A DNA stretch of 64,000 bases, taken from assembly GCA_032622095.1 (NCBI GenBank), contig CP136061.1, positions 235,679,815 through 235,743,814 of the forward strand, in the 5' to 3' direction. The position numbers and the translations under genes were made by a program. Shown piece by piece: positions 58,610 through 64,000 of this stretch. This stretch comes from Siphonodentalium dalli. Its lineage: Eukaryota > Mollusca > Scaphopoda > Gadilida > Siphonodentaliidae. How positions within the stretch are numbered: position 1 is the stretch's first letter; each line of letters starts with the position of its first letter. The notes under the pieces are model-generated. The model saw only the letters and a list, made by a program, of their open reading frames with translations, was not told the DNA's origin and made no database searches.

Positions 58610-59239
58610 AACTACTTGCCTAAATGTAACAACAAGTAATACCGATAAACATACGACAAACTGCACAATATACATCGCGTCTATATATTACAACTATGTT
58701 GTGTGTTACTAATTTGAAAATAAAAATATCTATGGGAATGACAGAAAAAAACACTCATTTTTTTAAATATATGTGTATTTCAAAGTGTGCTGGATTTTCG
58801 TCGACAATATTGTAATACCTCTTTTAACCGGGTGTAAATATGAGAAAATGGACGTTGATTGCCTTGCGCTCCACAGATGCAAGTTGGTTTTCCCATTCCA
58901 GACAAAAATATCAGACCAACTTGCGTCTATACTCCATGGTCCCAACGTGTGCCTGCGGTAGAATATGCCTATACCGTCCACTACGAGGGTACGGATCCCC
59001 TAATGTTGCACACCGTTTGACATTGGGTGCATCACTTGAGGTCTGGGGTAGGACGGCCGTATCACGTAAAACACCGACCTGCGGATACGGCTTAGCACAT
59101 CAGTGATACATCTCTTCAAATCGGGTTGTTCAGTTGACCCGCCTGAATCAATAGACTTGTCACGCCTCTTCGCTTCGATGTTTCAGATTAAATTTCTTTG
59201 AATTTCGTCTTGTTATCGAATGTTTAAATCTATTACTGT
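58610..59239. other. Unassigned sequence
   Basis: A GC-richer patch (58960-59100) has 'acgagggtacggatcccc' and 'gcctgcggtag' phrases resembling a retrotransposon end. Overlapping frames at 58773-59106 have no motif. Confidence 0.3.
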
Positions 59240-59960
59240 TATATGCAGTGACTAAGTGATATATGTAACAACGCACGATGACTTGCCGATATCGTCTCTG
59301 AGGTAGCTAGGTATATCTTGCATGATGTTTTTTCAGAATGATATCCAAGAAGGTACTTAGACAGTGCGTTGGACATGTCGTTCCAGCAACAATTGGACGG
59401 AATGTAAGATCGTTCGTTCGGCTGACTTAGATCATTTCCCGTGTTATTTACTTCCATAGCTTTCTGAATAATTTTTAATTTGTGGATTTTAGGTAATCCA
59501 TATAAATTATTAAATTGCTACACCAAGATTCAAATGTTAGATATTCCCATTCTTTTTGTGTGAGATTGTTCGAGAATTGTTTTGTAAGATCTTTCATTTT
59601 GTTCATGATTGTCTTATCTTGGCTGTTATTGACTTCCTCATATGCGTCTCGGTGGAGGAAGTATTTATTATACCTTTGGTTTATAATAGTCAGTGTCCAT
59701 TATCACAATCGCCCCGCCGTTGTCTGCTTCCTTGATAACTATCGACGTGTCTTTTGTCAGTCTTTTCAGTGCTTTTCTTTCGCGTTTTGAGATATTATCC
59801 CGCACACTTTGTGGAGTTTGTGTTGTGAGCGGGATTCCGGATAAAGTACTGATATATTTGTCCAAATATTCATCTCGACCTTTTTATGAGTGTTCATTGC
59901 TTAAATTGCTTACTTCAGTGAGCGTGAACAAATTCTCATGTTATGTATTGAAATGGCTGC
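59240..59960 (-). pseudogene. Penelope-like retroelement remnant
   Basis: Minus strand: RDEYLDKYISTLSGIPL then NISKRERKALKRLTKD (about 59800-59760), IVIKEADNGGAIVIMDTDYY (about 59745-59690; the family usually has ADKGG), then after a frameshift KYFLHRDAYEEVNN...LTQKEWEYL (about 59670-59545), and LYGLPKIHKLK after another (about 59510-59475). The ADxGGA..VMD..Y and YGLPKIHK blocks mark the N-terminal part and first RT motif of Penelope-like elements. The palm region with the catalytic aspartates is not recognisable further on. Dead copy. Confidence 0.75.
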
Positions 59961-61305
59961 AATGTATATGGATAAATCTCAATATATGGCGAAGTATTCG
60001 ATATAAAGTGCCTCCATGAGAACAGTCAAAATGAATTAGTCCATCAAATATATGGATTTATTCCCTTTCAGTGGTAATAAACACTCTTGAGAAAGCACAG
60101 TATTTATAAGACAAACAGGATGCTGGTGGATCAGCCCCAATGTTTTATTTGCATATATTGTCTGTATCTGATTTACATAGAATATGAATAGGGAGCCCAC
60201 CCAGAATCATATTGTTTTTCTGTGATAACTATTGCTTCCTGTTAAACCTGTCTGTACTGAACGGACTGTCCCATTCAATTATAATTGCATATATTGGAAT
60301 GATTTATTCTTCATTTGTATAGATGTTCGGATATTAGGGATAATGTGAGCAGGCAACACACAGACGAAACAGCCTCAAGATTTCTACATGTATTACCATC
60401 CTCCATCTGTTTGGATGATAAGATAATAAGTGCAACACAGTCTAGGACAGTTTGTTGAATTTATTATATGAGCACCACTACAAATGAGAATCTAGTAACT
60501 ATTCGTCAATGATTATTCAGTTATCACTAAAATGGGAATACATATGTCTGTGCGATGGTATTTACAAAACATATTTAAAATTTCAGTATATTACTCAAAC
60601 GTCATGATCATAAGCAGGTGTAGACTGGCAAGTTGTTGGTTGAGAGTGTATTTCTTGTATCGGCAGGATGGTATTCAACTTCCCTTCAGCAGAAAACTCT
60701 CGTTGAATAGGTGCAAATATAAACAAAACTATTGACAAGGTGAACATATCATGTAGCACATATAATTCTATGAGTGAACTAACACAATATACCACTTTCC
60801 CCCACAACTCCCTATAAACAAGGATGACAAAATCAGGATATTGATCTATAACCGTTGACTGACTGCTACATTATGATTTAGGGTGCATTTACATTGATAT
60901 AGAAATGTATACATATCTGTATGAAGTCACGTGTCGCGCATTACTGTGATCACAACATGATTACTAATAGTGAACGCGCGCTGATCAGTACTCTGGTAAT
61001 TGACAATTCACTGCGAGTCGTGTCAGTTTAGGCCAGACATAAAAATGTATCAACTATCAGCAGATAACAGCGATTTGGTATGTGCCGCATGTATTTAAAG
61101 TGTATCCTTATACCACTTGATAATGGTCCGAAGAAAGAATGACAATCATGCAGTTACCCTACAACACCCTTTATTTGCCCAAATGTAGTAAAATTTTCAA
61201 CTGATGACAATTCCAATGACAATGTTAACCAATGTAGGACAATATTGGTTTCTTAAATTACATGCAGTTTTTATATATAGCTGTTAGACAATAAATATGA
61301 TGATG
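59961..61305. other. Unassigned AT-rich sequence
   Basis: No gene or structured repeat is recognised. Frames 60532-60735 and 60595-60807 overlap on opposite strands and have no motifs. Confidence 0.35.
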
Positions 61306-61605
61306 ATGACTGGCCACGGGGAGGGACCAGGACACAATCTTTCCAAGTGTTGGACATTTCCAACATTACATCCGCCCCTATGATAAGGTTGGAAAATTTC
61401 CAGCTGATGGCCATTCCAGTCGAAAATTTTGATAAAAAGTAGGAAATTATGCAAATATTGGTCCGAAAAAAATACCCCCCCCCCAAATAAAATGTTTGAA
61501 AATCAAACTACAAGATCATTTTTAATCTATTGGTGGTTTGGAAATTACAACTAATGTTGTGTCAGGTATGAAATAACCAACCGTTGAACAAGTTGCCACG
61601 TCCCT
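61306..61605 (+). repeat. Dispersed repeat family D, partial copy
   Basis: 'ggggagggaccaggac', 'gttggacatttccaac', 'ttgataaaaagtaggaaatta', 'attggtggtttggaaattac' and 'gttgtgtcaggtatgaaat' match 35380-35700. It contains a C run near 61475-61484. Confidence 0.65.
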
Positions 61606-62035
61606 ATCCGTGTTCAATATTCGAAATACACGGGTTGAAATGACAACGAAAACATTCGCCAAGCCCGAGTAACAATTAATCAAAACTGATTTGCCTGTCG
61701 CAATATATGGGCGTTGACCGTGACGTGTAGCGGTCACGATATTTGCTCACACGAACTAATACCGTTTTCTTTCTGTGTGCATTTCTATATCAACCCGTTT
61801 ACACTGTCTGCGTGTAGATCTGTGTACATTTCTATAGCAATGTAAATGCACCCGTAATGCATAGATCCCGATCCAGACTCGAACATTGAAGTGAAAATAT
61901 AACACACTGCATCTCATGGCCCTAATTAATTTTTATCAGGCTATTTTAAACTATACTGTAAGTTATCCATTCGGCAGCTCTAAAGGATCACTTCGTACGT
62001 GGATCGATATTTCGCAGTGGGTGGAGTTACACATA

Positions 62036-62160
62036 TCCAATGATACTCGGGGGGGGGGGGGGTCGCGTACAAAAAATCCATATATAGGGCGGGGGTGGGT
62101 GGGTCATTTGGACCCGGAAAAAAATGTGTAAATGACCAAAAATGCAATTTTTTTCCTCCA
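62036..62160. repeat. Poly-G repeat of the 'gtgggtcc' family
   Basis: A 13-base G run (62049-62061) is followed by 'ggcgggggtgggtgggtc' and an A-rich stretch, as in 18990-19110. Confidence 0.5.
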
Positions 62161-62774
62161 CTTAAAATCACTCAGGTTTTGTGCTCATGTAATCTGTTAA
62201 TATCAACCATATGACCCACTAGGCTATTTAAAACATACTAACCAGTACTAACTACCATTTAGGGGTGTACGTATGCTGATGTATGTCAAAATTAATGTAC
62301 CAGATTTCGACAGATGAAAGATATATTATATATATAAACAAATCATATAACAAACATTAAAACACAAGAACAAACATTTATAATATGCATATCCAAGATA
62401 GCCTTTCCATTGGATGCTATATAGCCTGCGGCATCATTACCTGTGAGGAATCAGGATTGTGTGCAACGACTCTTAGCGAACCCACAGATGTAAAACAGGG
62501 ATGGTTGACAACAACTTGAACAAGCTAGGAACTTTACAATATTTAATTTATTCAATTCAACATTATTACATACTCTGATAATAAGTTAATAAGGACATGT
62601 ATTACCTCATAATTATTATGTTTTATGGCATTATGCCCAATGTTTTTAAGTGCATGCATTCAGCATTTCCACATTTTATACTAATAGAATTTATTAAAAT
62701 GCTGGAATAGTATTAAATAATAAGAAACGGAACAATTCTTTGCTATGCTATGATTTGGTTTATATTTTATGTTT
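62161..62774. other. Unassigned AT-rich sequence
   Basis: Nothing recognisable beyond simple AT-rich composition. Confidence 0.35.
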
Positions 62775-62935
62775 TTTATAAGATTTTGGGGGTGTGTCCC
62801 AAAAATTGGGCGGAAAAAAAAAGGAAAAAAATTGCAGGTAGAGGGGTGGTGGGTCCCCGAGAGGGGCAAAAAACATTTTTTCGCCCTATATATGTAATTT
62901 TTCCCGCAACCCCCCCCCCCCCCCCCCCCCCTGTG
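62775..62935. repeat. Poly-C repeat of the 'gtgggtcc' family
   Basis: 'gggggtgtgtcccaaaaattgggcgg', an A run, 'gggtggtgggtccccgag', then a C run of about 22 (62909-62931). It closely parallels 21765-21935. Confidence 0.6.
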
Positions 62936-64000
62936 ATACTATCATGTTTTCTAATCCAGAAAGTTTGGGTTAACCGTTATCTGACTGGACGTGAAAGCTA
63001 ATTTGTCAAAACAAAGTAGCAACTGATATTTGGCATGCCACTTGGTGGGTTGCACTCCAAAATACACCTACTGATATTCGCTTCTGTATCGAAATAGGTC
63101 GACAAATACTTGAACTACCTTTCTATGACAATTATATGCCCCAGAAGTAATAAAAAATACAACATTGATCACGAATTTTTTGCGCCTTTATTGCGATACT
63201 GAGCGCCCTTGATTTAGAAGTATAGCGAAATACAGAAAATGATTAGCGCTTAAATGAATTATTTTGTCGAAAAAAATCTCTTCATAATACTAATTACATA
63301 TGTCTAAAGGATCCATTTCACCAAGAACATTCAAAATCGAGCAGATATTTTTATTCATTTGATATACAAAAAAATCGCGGAATTATCCGAATTTTTTTGT
63401 CAGGTAAGTCACATAACTAATTAGTGCTATCACATGGCCACAGTTCAGTACAGTTGATGTGGAGATCCCTCGATCCTGTGTGAGGAGCACCCCAAGTAAA
63501 CAGTTCAACATATGGATATTGGATAATCATGATATTCAAATAGTAGTATTGGATAAAAGTATTTGGATACAAGTAGTGTCTGTCTATTTACAAAGCGGTC
63601 ATATGACCGATTAGGTGATCGGCGCGGTATGGTAATTAGCGCGCGCTGCGTGTACACTGTTCTGCAAATTGTTGAAAGCTGTGGTCCGATGGCCATTTTA
63701 TTTATAGATAATTGGTTTTTCCGGTTTAAAAGTCGAACTGCGCGACCAGGAGGCCGAGTCCGGTAAAAGGTGTAGTTGGGAATTTCAATTTCGTTTATTG
63801 TCCTTTACATTTTTAAGTCGTCAATAATGTTTGATTTTTGGTTTTTGACAAGCTATGTCAATTACCAATAAAAGAAATTTAAAAGATAATTTGTAAGTCT
63901 TATATTTCAACTTTTATAGATATGTTTCGTTCTGCAGCCCACTGATGGTTGTGGTCGGAGACGGCCGAGTCGGTCGCCGGTTCGTTAATTAGGTGCTGGT
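62936..64000. other. Old repeat fragments; unassigned to window end
   Basis: 63045-63165 matches 6440-6570 ('ccaaaatacacct', 'tatcgaaataggtcga', 'acttgaactacctttct'). The short phrase 'ggccgagtc' occurs at 63752 and 63966 in GC-richer surroundings. No gene is supported at the right edge. Confidence 0.35.

Noticed and set aside
63940-64000. tRNA-like B box (GGTTCG) near the right edge
   Set aside because: The motif is incomplete, with no matching A box or cloverleaf.

Overview
This window looks like a transposon-rich intergenic or intronic stretch of a eukaryotic, most likely molluscan (marine gastropod-type), genome. The grounds are a Frizzled receptor gene start with a proper signal peptide, exon ends followed by GT splice donors, and several repeat types often seen in molluscs: a run of GATT followed by 'TTTAACGTCGTTTTAGCCGCTA'-like sequence, the 'tacccccactttcgaag' element, and 'ccgatttcgaccaaacttgg' Helitron-like repeats. 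LINE, Penelope-like, Mutator-like and TTAA-class elements are also present. The species cannot be fixed from the sequence.

Host genes are sparse. The clearest is the 5' end of a frizzled-4-like gene on the minus strand (1-682), with signal peptide, complete ten-cysteine CRD and start of the linker; it runs off the left edge. A plus-strand first coding exon of a secreted PAN/Apple-like protein lies at 28179-28494 with a GTGAGT donor. A weaker signal-peptide exon lies on the minus strand at 40837-40961 with a GTAACT donor, and a possible terminal exon at 20955-21181. No rRNA or tRNA gene was found.

Layout: 1-1.6 kb frizzled-4 start and upstream flank; 1.6-2.5 kb foldback element carrying a TTAA MITE; 2.5-10.5 kb old repeats; 10.5-18.1 kb two inverted but order-permuted repeat copies (blocks A and B) enclosing a 42-bp minisatellite into which a head-to-tail pair of Helitron-like elements has inserted; 18-24 kb MITEs, a foldback element and degenerate tandem repeats; 24.4-27.7 kb a dead Mutator-like transposase gene, itself hit by a TTAA MITE and partly duplicated; 28.2 kb PAN exon; 30-35 kb two divergent LINEs, one with a PIF/Harbinger-like insertion in its endonuclease; 35-40 kb dispersed repeats, a 502-bp TTAA MITE and a 1.8-kb TIR element; 41.8-43.5 kb a large cluster of CTTAAG-centred palindromes; 44.5-49.3 kb a TIR MITE, three copies of a TGACGTCA-rich repeat, an array of AAAGARCGG palindromes and minus-strand Helitron-like elements; 49.6-51.2 kb a second foldback element with a nested insertion; 51.3-54.05 kb a LINE flanked by 556-bp direct repeats; 54.2 kb second 502-bp MITE; 57-58.5 kb a LINE ORF1 (zinc-knuckle) remnant; 59.2-60 kb a Penelope-like remnant; the rest old repeats with long poly-C/poly-G tracts.

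The genes do not form a pathway. The window is best read as a record of layered insertions. The most unusual structures are the LINE with 556-bp near-identical flanks (a giant target-site duplication is the simplest reading), the exact tandem Helitron-like junction with a shared exon-like segment, the permuted inverted A/B blocks, and the CTTAAG palindrome cluster.
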